Shown here in pieces: positions 6,292 through 13,059 of a stretch of 13,059 nucleotides of DNA. Each line of letters begins with the position of its first letter. The first letter of the stretch is position 1. This stretch comes from Thermoanaerobaculaceae bacterium (lineage in GTDB: Bacteria > Acidobacteriota > UBA4820), in contig JAAZNT010000297.1 in assembly GCA_012798145.1 (NCBI GenBank), forward strand, positions 1 to 13,059, written 5' to 3'. Both the position numbers and the translations under genes were made by a program. Below the pieces are notes generated by a model. The model saw only the letters and a program-made list of their open reading frames with translations. It did no database searches and was not told the DNA's origin.

Positions 6292-8211
6292 ATGGGAAAA
6301 GGGAGAGAAATTAAGGCAATATTTTTTTATCTTTTTCTTGTTTTGGCAAGTTTCCTTCCTTTCATTCCCCTTTTAAATGCAGAATTTGTACACTGGGATG
6401 ACGACGTTTACATTGTGGAAAATGCAAGAGTGCAGAAAGGAATTACATTAGATAATATTAAATGGGCATTTACCACAATCTATTTTGGTTTTTATTATCC
6501 GATGACTTGGCTTTCTCATATACTTGACTGTGAGCTTTTTGGCTTAAACTCAAAGATGCACCATTTGACAAATATTATCTGGCACATTTTAAATACCTTT
6601 CTTGTTTTTGTTTTTTTCGAAAATTCAACAAAAGAGAAAATAAAGAGTTTTCTTTTAGCAACAATTTTTGCGGTCCATCCTTTAAATGTTGAATCTGTTG
6701 CTTGGATTTCAGAAAGGAAAAATCTGATTTCGGGATTCTTTTTCCTGCTCGGGTTAAACCTATATCTTATCTATACTAAAAACCAAAATTGGAGGAATTA
6801 TGCTTTTGTTTACACTGCATACCTTCTTGGTATGCTTAGCAAGCCGATTCTTGCAACATTTCCTTTTGCTCTTATTTTAGCAGATTTCTGGCCTCTTCAA
6901 AGAGTTCGGTTTGAAAAAGATTTCCTGTCTAAAAATAAGGGGTTGCTTTATGAAAAAATATGGTTTTTAATTCCGCTTCCCATTTTTACATATTTGACAA
7001 TAATTGCTCAAAAGCAAGCTGATGCTCTTGCGACTCTTTCCTATATACCTTTAAAAGACAGATTGGCTGGCGCTTTGATTGCGTATGCTCAATATATCCA
7101 AAATTTTTTCCTGCCATTGAAACTCACCGCTTTATACCCCCATCTCAAAAACAATTATTCAGTTATTTCAGTAATTCTGAGCGCCTCTTTGCTTTTATTC
7201 CTTTTTCTTTTGTTTGTGAAATTAATCAAAAGAGAAAAGATATATCTCATCGGATTTCTTTGGTTTGTTATAAATCTAACGCCGGTTATTGGAATTATTC
7301 AAGTGGGGGATCAAGCAAGGGCTGATAGATATATGTACATCCCAATGATAGGTATTTTAATGGCAGTTATTTATGGTTTTGGCGAAACAAAAATTGTAAA
7401 GTATTACAAAAGGACCTTTTTTATTGTTTATATTTTGATTTTTGCGCTCTTTTCAATTAAAACATATTATCAATGCCAAACTTGGAAAAACACAGAAACA
7501 CTTTTTAGCAATATGATTAAAATTTCTCCCAACGCAAGTCATGCATACCATAACATGGCGATAATTTGCAAAGAAAGGGGCAAAATAGATAAGGCGATAG
7601 AATATTACAATAAAGCGATTTCCATTGATCCCTGCAAAGCCAAATCGCTGAACAATCTTGGCACTTGCTATGCGGAAAAGGGGGATTATGAAAACGCGTT
7701 GAAATGTTTTAAGAAAGCAGTTGATTGCAATCCAGAATTATTCCAAGGTTACTACAATTTAGGGCTGCTTTGTGAAAAATTTAATAAACTTGATGATGCT
7801 ATTTACTATTATAAAAAGGCGATAGAGCTAAAGCCGGATAAAGGGAACGCTTACAATAATATAGGAATATGTCTTGTCAAAAAGAACAACTTTGAGGAAG
7901 CAAAGAATTATTTTGAAAAAGCGTATAATTTAACACCTGACAACCCACAAATAGTTTTTAATTACGCTTTGGCTAACGATGAGACAGGAGATAAGAAAGC
8001 CGCCAAAAATCTTTATTCAAGAGCATTAGAGTTAGACAAAAACCATATCGCCTCAAGGAAGAAATTAATTGAGATTTTAATCAAAGAGTCAAATTTTGAT
8101 GAGGCGCTTAAAGTTGTAAAAGAGGGCCTTTCTATTTATCCGAATGATAAAGAATTGAACTCTTTCAAGGAAATAGTTTTAAATGATGAAAAAAATAGAA
8201 AAACAGATTGA
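6292..8211 (+). CDS. GT-C membrane glycosyltransferase-like protein with six C-terminal TPRs (TMTC-like), copy 1
   Basis: The 639-residue protein has a polytopic membrane part (about 10-395, roughly ten or more helices). It has an acidic loop after the first helix, WDDDVY (35-40), which matches the position of the catalytic acidic pair of GT-C enzymes. It also has KWAFTTIYFGFYYP (57-70), HPLNVESVAW (129-138) and ADRYMYIP (344-351). This architecture resembles TMTC protein O-mannosyltransferases, which use lipid-phosphate-linked mannose on the outer or luminal face. Six exact 34-residue TPRs follow without gaps, at 416-449, 450-483, 484-517, 518-551, 552-585 and 586-619. Their side of the membrane is not proven but is expected to be periplasmic. 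The ATG at 6292 is 1 nt past the previous stop. An upstream in-frame TTG at 6250 lacks a ribosome site and was rejected. The enzyme activity is inferred. Confidence 0.8.
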   Translation: MGKGREIKAIFFYLFLVLASFLPFIPLLNAEFVHWDDDVYIVENARVQKGITLDNIKWAFTTIYFGFYYPMTWLSHILDCELFGLNSKMHHLTNIIWHILNTFLVFVFFENSTKEKIKSFLLATIFAVHPLNVESVAWISERKNLISGFFFLLGLNLYLIYTKNQNWRNYAFVYTAYLLGMLSKPILATFPFALILADFWPLQRVRFEKDFLSKNKGLLYEKIWFLIPLPIFTYLTIIAQKQADALATLSYIPLKDRLAGALIAYAQYIQNFFLPLKLTALYPHLKNNYSVISVILSASLLLFLFLLFVKLIKREKIYLIGFLWFVINLTPVIGIIQVGDQARADRYMYIPMIGILMAVIYGFGETKIVKYYKRTFFIVYILIFALFSIKTYYQCQTWKNTETLFSNMIKISPNASHAYHNMAIICKERGKIDKAIEYYNKAISIDPCKAKSLNNLGTCYAEKGDYENALKCFKKAVDCNPELFQGYYNLGLLCEKFNKLDDAIYYYKKAIELKPDKGNAYNNIGICLVKKNNFEEAKNYFEKAYNLTPDNPQIVFNYALANDETGDKKAAKNLYSRALELDKNHIASRKKLIEILIKESNFDEALKVVKEGLSIYPNDKELNSFKEIVLNDEKNRKTD

Positions 8212-9838
8212 CAAAAATTCTATTATTTTAGTTTCTATTGGGTTAGGGACAATTATATATCTATTGTATTTTCCTGTTTTCAGTTTTCCTTTTCATAATT
8301 GGGATGATGGTACTTACATTTATAAGAATAATATGATTTGCAGAGGGTTAAATTGGGAGACAGTAAAATGGGCTTTTACCACAAATTATTTCGGTTTTTA
8401 TTATCCGCTCACTTGGCTTTCGCATGCGACAGATGTGTCAATTTTCGGTTTATCTCCCAAAGGACATTATTTACATAATATTGTTTTGCACTTTCTTAAC
8501 GCACTACTTCTTTATATTTTCCTTCTTTTTGTTCAAAAAGACATTTGCAGGGCACTAATGGTTGCAGTAATTTTTGCCGTTCATCCTATGAATGTTGAAA
8601 GTGTAGCTTGGCTTGCAGAGAGAAAAAATCTTCTTGCCACGTTTTTTATGCTTCTTACTTTACTTTTCTATTATTTGTATCAAAGAAAAGAAACCCAGAA
8701 TAAATCTTCAAAAATTATTTATTACTTTTTATCTTTATCCTTCTATTTTGCTGGATTAATATCAAAGTCTTCTATCGTAATGTTACCTTTGTTGCTGATT
8801 CTTTTTGATATTTGGCCATTTAAAAGGATAAATACTTCTCAAAAATTAAATATCAAAGCCTTTTTAAATATTTTGAAAGACAAAATAATTTTTTTCATCC
8901 TTTCTCTATTTTCGGGTGTTGTTACCATCTTTGCTCAAAAAGAATTAAAGGCAATTGTTTCCTTTGATGTTATTCCTTTTTCTCAAAGAGTTGGTGAAGC
9001 AGTTTTAAGTTTATGGTTCTATATTCTTAAATATTTCTTCCCTTTTAATTTGGCTGTTTTTTATGAACACCATAGGGGAAAATATCCTTTTTGGAAACCA
9101 TTTGCCATAGCAACAGTCATTATTGTTATTCTTTTTATCTTTTTTCGGGCTTTTAAGAAGCGAAGCCAGCTTCTTATCGGTTTCATTTTTTTCCTGATCT
9201 CGCTTCTGCCTGTTTTGGGTTTCATTCAAGTCGGACTGCAGGGTAAAGCGGACCGTTATGTCTATTTACCATATTGGGGATTGTCCATCATTCTGATTTA
9301 CGGGTTTCTGTCGGATAAAATTATAAAAAATAAATTATTATTTTTCTCACTTTTGGGAGCAATTGTTGTTTATTTTTTTACCATTTCGCATCAACAAATT
9401 AAAGTTTGGGAAAGTGATAAAACGCTTTTTGAAAATGTTGTTAAAGTTCAGCCAAAATCTTTTCTCGGATATTTAAAACTTGGCAATTACTATTATTTTA
9501 AAGAAAATTATGATAAAGCGCTGGAAAATTATTTGAAAGCTTCCCAATTTAATCATAATGAGCCATTAATCTACTGCAACATAGGTACTCTTTATTATTT
9601 TAAGAAAAATTATAATGAGGCTTTATCTTATTACGACCAATCTATAAATATTAATCCAAAGTATGCAGAGGCATATTATTGGAAAGGAGTCGTATTGATG
9701 GAGAAGAGAGAATATGAGAAATCTTTGTCATTTTTGATGAAGGCAAAAGAAATGGGCTACTATGAAAACAATATCTCAGAAAAAATACAAGAGGTGGAAA
9801 ATATTATAAAAAAGGGAAATTACAAATATGTCAAATAA
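8183..9838 (+). CDS. GT-C membrane glycosyltransferase-like protein with three C-terminal TPRs (TMTC-like), copy 2
   Basis: A paralogue of the preceding gene, 551 residues long. The membrane part (about 13-403) repeats every landmark: WDDGTY (40-45), KWAFTTNYFGFYYP (62-75), HPMNVESVAW (134-143) and ADRYVYLP (356-363). In the two blocks I aligned by eye, 18 of 22 and 19 of 25 residues agree. It has only three TPRs (426-459, 460-493, 494-527) against six in copy 1, then a short charged tail. Its start overlaps the end of copy 1 by 29 nt in another frame, so the two are translated together. ATG codons at 8183 and 8186 are both possible. It probably acts in the inner membrane on a lipid-linked sugar, with a different acceptor or partner from copy 1. 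This is inferred from the diverged TPR part. Confidence 0.78.
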   Translation: MMKKIEKQIDKNSIILVSIGLGTIIYLLYFPVFSFPFHNWDDGTYIYKNNMICRGLNWETVKWAFTTNYFGFYYPLTWLSHATDVSIFGLSPKGHYLHNIVLHFLNALLLYIFLLFVQKDICRALMVAVIFAVHPMNVESVAWLAERKNLLATFFMLLTLLFYYLYQRKETQNKSSKIIYYFLSLSFYFAGLISKSSIVMLPLLLILFDIWPFKRINTSQKLNIKAFLNILKDKIIFFILSLFSGVVTIFAQKELKAIVSFDVIPFSQRVGEAVLSLWFYILKYFFPFNLAVFYEHHRGKYPFWKPFAIATVIIVILFIFFRAFKKRSQLLIGFIFFLISLLPVLGFIQVGLQGKADRYVYLPYWGLSIILIYGFLSDKIIKNKLLFFSLLGAIVVYFFTISHQQIKVWESDKTLFENVVKVQPKSFLGYLKLGNYYYFKENYDKALENYLKASQFNHNEPLIYCNIGTLYYFKKNYNEALSYYDQSININPKYAEAYYWKGVVLMEKREYEKSLSFLMKAKEMGYYENNISEKIQEVENIIKKGNYKYVK

Positions 9839-11081
9839 GTCGCTCTATAAAACCAAAAAAAGCTTTATAGCCAATTTATTGGCGCCTGCTGTTGTTGGAA
9901 TAATAGTCGCGGGAGTCGTTTCCCTTATGGATTTTTTAATCAGAGACATATTCTTGTTTTATCTTTTCAATTTAAATAGTCTCTTGCTCTATTTTATTCT
10001 TCCGGCAGCGGGACTTATTTTGTCAAGCGTTATTACACAATATATTAACCCAACAAAAGAGAACAGACTTACTGAAGATTACATAATGGCGTATCATTAT
10101 CACAACAAGCCTCTTGTTCTCTCAACTTTACCATGGAAAATGGCAGCTACATTAGTGACAATCGTTGGAGGAGGTTGTGTAGGATTAGAAGGGCCATCAA
10201 TATATCTTGGTGCAAACATTGGAGAGACTATTCAAAAAAGGTCGCCAAAAAATTTTCACGGGATTGACCCTCGTTCTCTTATGATTGCAGGAGCGTCAGC
10301 AGGATTTGCTGCCCTTTTTAAGGCGCCGCTTACAGCGGTGATATTTGTTCTTGAGGTTCCATTCAAAAGCAAAATGAGTTCAAGAGCCCTACTTCCTTCT
10401 TTGATATCTTCTTCCTTTTCATATTTAACTGCCGCATTTTTGACGGGACATGAGCCTCTTTTCAGCATTAAAGCAAGTGTCAATTTTGAACTTATCACTC
10501 TCCTTTTTGCTCCTGTTATAGGAATTGTTTGCGGCCTGTCTTCAAGGCTTTTTGTCGCTGTTTTAAATCTTTTGTCTAATTTAGGAAAGGGGTTGTTTTC
10601 AAAATATTTCATAATATATGCACTTTTGTGTGGCATCGCAATAGGATTGTTGGGCGTAGCCACAACATTGGTTTTTGAAAAACCTCTAAACTACGGTCCG
10701 GGTTACAATGCAATAAGATATCTTATTGAAAATAAAATTTCCTTTTTTATGATAGCAACCATTTTTGTGGCAAGATTATTTTCTGCTCCATTGACTTTTT
10801 CAGGGGGAGGAACAGGAGGAATCTTTTTCCCTCTTGCTGTTATGGGAGTTGTAATCGGAGCGTTTTTCAATGTTTTTGCCGCATCGCCAGATGTTTCCTT
10901 TTATCCGCTGATAGGGCTATCATCTTTTGTGGCTGCAGGTTACAGAACTCCTTTAGCGGCGGTTACTTTTGCCGCTGAAACGACAGGAAATCCCTATGTT
11001 CTGATTCCTGCTATGATCGCTTCTGCTTTTGCTTTTGTTACTGCCGGAAAAAAAGGAGTTTCTGAGGAACAGAAAGATTAG
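9828..11081 (+). CDS. ClC-family chloride channel or transporter
   Basis: A 417-residue polytopic membrane protein with the ClC signature elements. The gating-glutamate motif is GCVGLEGPSIYLGANIG (116-132), where Glu121 matches E148 of E. coli ClcA. The second selectivity region GGGTGGIFFP is at 326-335, and GYRTPLAAVTFAAETTG (371-387) is near the end. The usual GSGIP motif is replaced by LTEDYIMAYHYHN (81-93), as in a known ClC subgroup. The inner proton glutamate (E203 in E. coli) aligns with Val177 in FVLEVP, so coupled chloride/proton exchange is doubtful and passive anion flow is possible. There is no C-terminal CBS domain. The ATG overlaps the preceding gene by 11 nt, so it belongs to the same transcript. 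Its stop overlaps the stop of trmJ on the other strand. The link with the glycan genes is unexplained. Confidence 0.9.
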   Translation: MSNKSLYKTKKSFIANLLAPAVVGIIVAGVVSLMDFLIRDIFLFYLFNLNSLLLYFILPAAGLILSSVITQYINPTKENRLTEDYIMAYHYHNKPLVLSTLPWKMAATLVTIVGGGCVGLEGPSIYLGANIGETIQKRSPKNFHGIDPRSLMIAGASAGFAALFKAPLTAVIFVLEVPFKSKMSSRALLPSLISSSFSYLTAAFLTGHEPLFSIKASVNFELITLLFAPVIGIVCGLSSRLFVAVLNLLSNLGKGLFSKYFIIYALLCGIAIGLLGVATTLVFEKPLNYGPGYNAIRYLIENKISFFMIATIFVARLFSAPLTFSGGGTGGIFFPLAVMGVVIGAFFNVFAASPDVSFYPLIGLSSFVAAGYRTPLAAVTFAAETTGNPYVLIPAMIASAFAFVTAGKKGVSEEQKD

Positions 11082-11824
11082 GAAGATTTTATTAGTTTGC
11101 TTCTAACCCTTTTTGCAAAACTTCTCAAAATTCCTGCGGAACGAAGAGTCAAACTGTCCTTTATAAAAATATTCCTAAATTCATTTGCGATATCTGAATC
11201 TTTCTCTCTCAAGAATTCGCTTTTTACTCCAATGTCAAGAAAATCATCGGTAAGTTCTTCAAGAAGTTTTATCGTGGGTTTTTCTTCATCAGAAGAAATT
11301 TTTGTGTTATTGACTTTTCTGTAAATAGAGTAAGCAACTATTGCGAGTGAGTGAGAAAGGTTTAAATCCACAAATGTTTCAACTGTAGGAATCTTGATTA
11401 TGTAGGAACAAAAAGAAATCTCTCTTTTGCTCATTCCATCTGATTCAGTGCCAAAAACAATAGCCGTTTCACTGTTTTCTCTGGCGATTATCTCCGCCGC
11501 TTCTTCTGGATAAACTATTCTTGAATATTGGGGAGGATTGGGGTCTGTTCCAAAAATCAAAGAGCACTCAGAAACCGCTTCTTCAAAGGAGTTGAATAAT
11601 CTTGCCTTTTCAAGTATGTCAAAACTTTTATAAGCCATTCTTTTTGTTTCTTTTTCAAAATATGTTTCGCCTTCTTCTTCATCTCTCTTTTTGTGGAAAT
11701 GTGGGTCAACAAGGTATAAATTCTGAAAGCCAAAATTTTTCAATACTCTTGCCGAAGAGCCGATGTTTCCCGGAGAACGAGTTGAAACAAGGACAAACTT
11801 TATTTTATTTTTCTTTTCTCCCAT
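11078..11824 (-). CDS. trmJ: TrmJ-type tRNA 2'-O-methyltransferase (SpoU/TrmH superfamily)
   Basis: A SPOUT-fold methyltransferase of 248 residues. Motif 1 is STRSPGNIGSSARVLKNFGF (14-33), with Asn20 and the catalytic-type Arg26. Motif 2 is IVFGTESDGMS (122-132) and motif 3 is LNLSHSLAIVAY (154-165). Together these form the trefoil-knot SAM site. The order, the TRSPGNIG form of motif 1 and the helical C-terminal extension (about 174-248) fit TrmJ, which methylates the ribose of nucleotide 32 in the tRNA anticodon loop. Other TrmH-family targets such as 23S rRNA cannot be excluded. The ATG at 11824 lies inside the end of mltG (20-nt overlap). There is no clear Shine-Dalgarno, so translational coupling is likely. 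The stop TAA shares TTAG with the clc stop on the opposite strand. Confidence 0.88.
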   Translation of the reverse strand: MGEKKNKIKFVLVSTRSPGNIGSSARVLKNFGFQNLYLVDPHFHKKRDEEEGETYFEKETKRMAYKSFDILEKARLFNSFEEAVSECSLIFGTDPNPPQYSRIVYPEEAAEIIARENSETAIVFGTESDGMSKREISFCSYIIKIPTVETFVDLNLSHSLAIVAYSIYRKVNNTKISSDEEKPTIKLLEELTDDFLDIGVKSEFLREKDSDIANEFRNIFIKDSLTLRSAGILRSFAKRVRSKLIKSS

Positions 11825-12815
11825 TTTTTATATACTTTGAAACTGCTTGGTTGTGGAAATTAAGCGTTTCTGAAAAATAGTGGCTACCGTCGCCTTTTGA
11901 AACAAAGTAGAGATAATGATGCTTTTCAGGATTTAAAACTGCAAGTATTGTTTCTTTTGAAGGAGAGCAGATCGGCTCTGGAGGAAGCCCGAGATTTGTG
12001 TATGTGTTAAATGGGTCTTCAAACTTCAGATCTTCTTTCGTCAAATATCCTCTGTACAATCCTCTCTTGTTGAGAGCGTAAACAGTTGTAGGGTCGGACT
12101 GAAGTGCCATTCCTATTTTGAGTCGGTTCAGGAAAACTCCTGCGATTCTTGATTTTTCTGAAGAATCCGCTGTCTCCTTTTCTACTATAGAAGCAAGAAT
12201 GATTGTCTTTCTTAAGTCGGCGCCTGTATGCTCTTTTTCAACTTTATTCCAAAAAGACAAAAAGCTTTGAACAACTATTTTGACAATTTCTTTTTCTGAT
12301 GTGAAAGGAGCGACAAAATAAGTGTCGGGAAGGAGATATCCTTCCAAAGATTTTGCTTGTGGATCTATTTCTTTTATTAAAGAGGGATCTTTCATTGCGG
12401 ACAAAAAACCCTCAAAAGAGCCGGTTGCATTTGCCAATTCTTTTGAATACTCTTCTATGGTCAAACCTTCCCGAAGTGTCAATTTTAAAAGCGCGACTTC
12501 CCCTTTTTCCAGTTTTGAAAGAACCTCTTTTGGCGAAAGCGGCTTGTCAAAAAGATAGACACCCGCTTTCAATGATTTCTTTTTAAATGATAGGGCATAC
12601 GCTATTTTGATCGGGTAGGACTTTTCAACAATTTTTTCAACAAAAAGTCTTTCAAGTATCCTGCCACTGCTTTCGCCTTTCTGAATTGTGAAATACTTTT
12701 CTCCTTCAAATCCTTTATATTTAGTGTGAAAATCTCTTGAAATACTTAAAAAAAGCATAGAAATGACGAAAACTGATGAAATAAAAACTGGTAATAGCCA
12801 ACTAAACTTTTTCAT
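11805..12815 (-). CDS. mltG: Endolytic murein transglycosylase MltG (YceG-like)
   Basis: This enzyme cuts nascent peptidoglycan strands at the inner membrane and is thought to set glycan chain length. A single N-terminal membrane anchor spans about residues 5-26, followed by a LysM-like region (about 38-108: YFTIQKGESSGRILERL). The catalytic YceG domain includes LEGYLLPDTYFV (157-168) and ILASIVEKET (206-215), where Glu212 matches the catalytic Glu of E. coli MltG. It also includes LQSDPTTVYAL near 237-248, FNTYTNLGLPPEPI near 268-281, and YLYFVSKGDGSHYF close to the end. At 336 residues it is very close to the E. coli length of 340, so it is complete. It overlaps ruvX upstream by 14 nt and trmJ downstream by 20 nt. 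The ruvX-mltG order is common in bacteria. Confidence 0.95.
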   Translation of the reverse strand: MKKFSWLLPVFISSVFVISMLFLSISRDFHTKYKGFEGEKYFTIQKGESSGRILERLFVEKIVEKSYPIKIAYALSFKKKSLKAGVYLFDKPLSPKEVLSKLEKGEVALLKLTLREGLTIEEYSKELANATGSFEGFLSAMKDPSLIKEIDPQAKSLEGYLLPDTYFVAPFTSEKEIVKIVVQSFLSFWNKVEKEHTGADLRKTIILASIVEKETADSSEKSRIAGVFLNRLKIGMALQSDPTTVYALNKRGLYRGYLTKEDLKFEDPFNTYTNLGLPPEPICSPSKETILAVLNPEKHHYLYFVSKGDGSHYFSETLNFHNQAVSKYIKNGRKEK

Positions 12816-13059
12816 TGGTATTTTCTATTTTTTTACGGCAATAACGCTCTCTTTTTGCCTTTCTTTTTGCAATTTTTGCAAGGATTATTTTCCTCTTGTC
12901 AAGATAACTTTGAAGAAGAGATGCGGCAACTATTTGGTCAACTCTTCCATTTTCTTTTTCCACCTTTTCTCCAAGTTCCCTTAAAATCTGTTTTGCCTCC
13001 CAACTGGATAGAGTTTCATCAACAAACACGATGCGCGGCTTTTTATTTCTTTTTAGATA
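12802..13059 (-). CDS. ruvX: RuvX (YqgF) RNase-H-like nuclease, C-terminal part, cut by the window edge
   Basis: The frame is open to the end of the window, so the 5' part lies beyond position 13059. Only 85 residues are visible. They carry the RuvX/YqgF C-terminal motifs: IVFVDETLSSWEAKQIL (usual form VDERLTTxEA), and VDQIVAASLLQSYLD, whose Asp is one of the catalytic acids of this RNase-H-like fold. The family acts as a Holliday-junction resolvase-like nuclease and in 16S rRNA 5' maturation. A GTG at 13029 is an internal Val, not the start, because homology continues upstream of it (KPRIVFVDET). After the usual end of the domain there is an extra strongly basic tail of about 28 residues (IAKRKAKRERYCRKK and on). 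The stop overlaps the mltG start by 14 nt. The full gene would be roughly 140-170 codons. Confidence 0.85.
   Translation of the reverse strand, partial: YLKRNKKPRIVFVDETLSSWEAKQILRELGEKVEKENGRVDQIVAASLLQSYLDKRKIILAKIAKRKAKRERYCRKKIENTNEKV

Noticed and set aside
12802..13029. A complete 75-codon gene starting with GTG at 13029
   Set aside because: The frame stays open to the window edge and the RuvX homology continues before this codon (KPRIVFVDET), so the GTG is an internal Val of a truncated gene.
1..13059. Mobile elements, CRISPR arrays, phage or toxin-antitoxin genes
   Set aside because: No transposase, integrase, regularly spaced repeats, phage structural motif or typical toxin-antitoxin pair was seen on either strand.

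Overview
The window is AT-rich bacterial chromosome, densely packed and in three transcriptional blocks. MltG (peptidoglycan), RuvX and TrmJ are housekeeping bacterial proteins. Cytochrome bd oxidase points to a microaerobic or oxygen-tolerant lifestyle. Large membrane GT-C/TPR proteins of the kind seen here are common in uncultured, often Gram-negative-type lineages, but the phylum cannot be fixed from sequence alone. No tRNA, rRNA, CRISPR array, transposase or phage gene was seen.

Layout. Positions 1-481 hold no convincing protein gene. They contain a GC-richer island with two perfect hairpins, a GNRA-capped hairpin and a weak terminator-like hairpin followed by a T-run. This is a candidate structured RNA or small repeat element of unknown identity. 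Positions 482-2849 (minus) are cydA-cydB, encoding both main subunits of cytochrome bd quinol oxidase. A divergent intergenic region (2850-2968) carries a good sigma70-like promoter for cydA and an imperfect 17-bp dyad.

Positions 2969-11081 (plus) are a tight five-gene run with gaps of at most 4 nt or overlaps. It encodes an asparagine-synthase-type amidotransferase (TTG start), a DPM1-like family 2 glycosyltransferase fused to a SAM methyltransferase, two tandem paralogous GT-C membrane proteins with C-terminal TPRs (related to TMTC O-mannosyltransferases), and a ClC-family chloride channel or transporter. Positions 11078-13059 (minus) are ruvX (cut by the window edge), mltG and trmJ, each overlapping the next. 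The stop codons of clc and trmJ share the tetranucleotide TTAG.

The most interesting unit is the plus-strand run. A DPM1-like enzyme would make a polyprenyl-phosphate sugar. Two GT-C enzymes could use it at the periplasmic face, with TPR domains to hold protein substrates or partners. The amidotransferase and methyltransferase could decorate the glycan. This reading of the locus as a surface or protein O-glycosylation system is inference from family membership and gene order. The chloride channel's place in it is unexplained.
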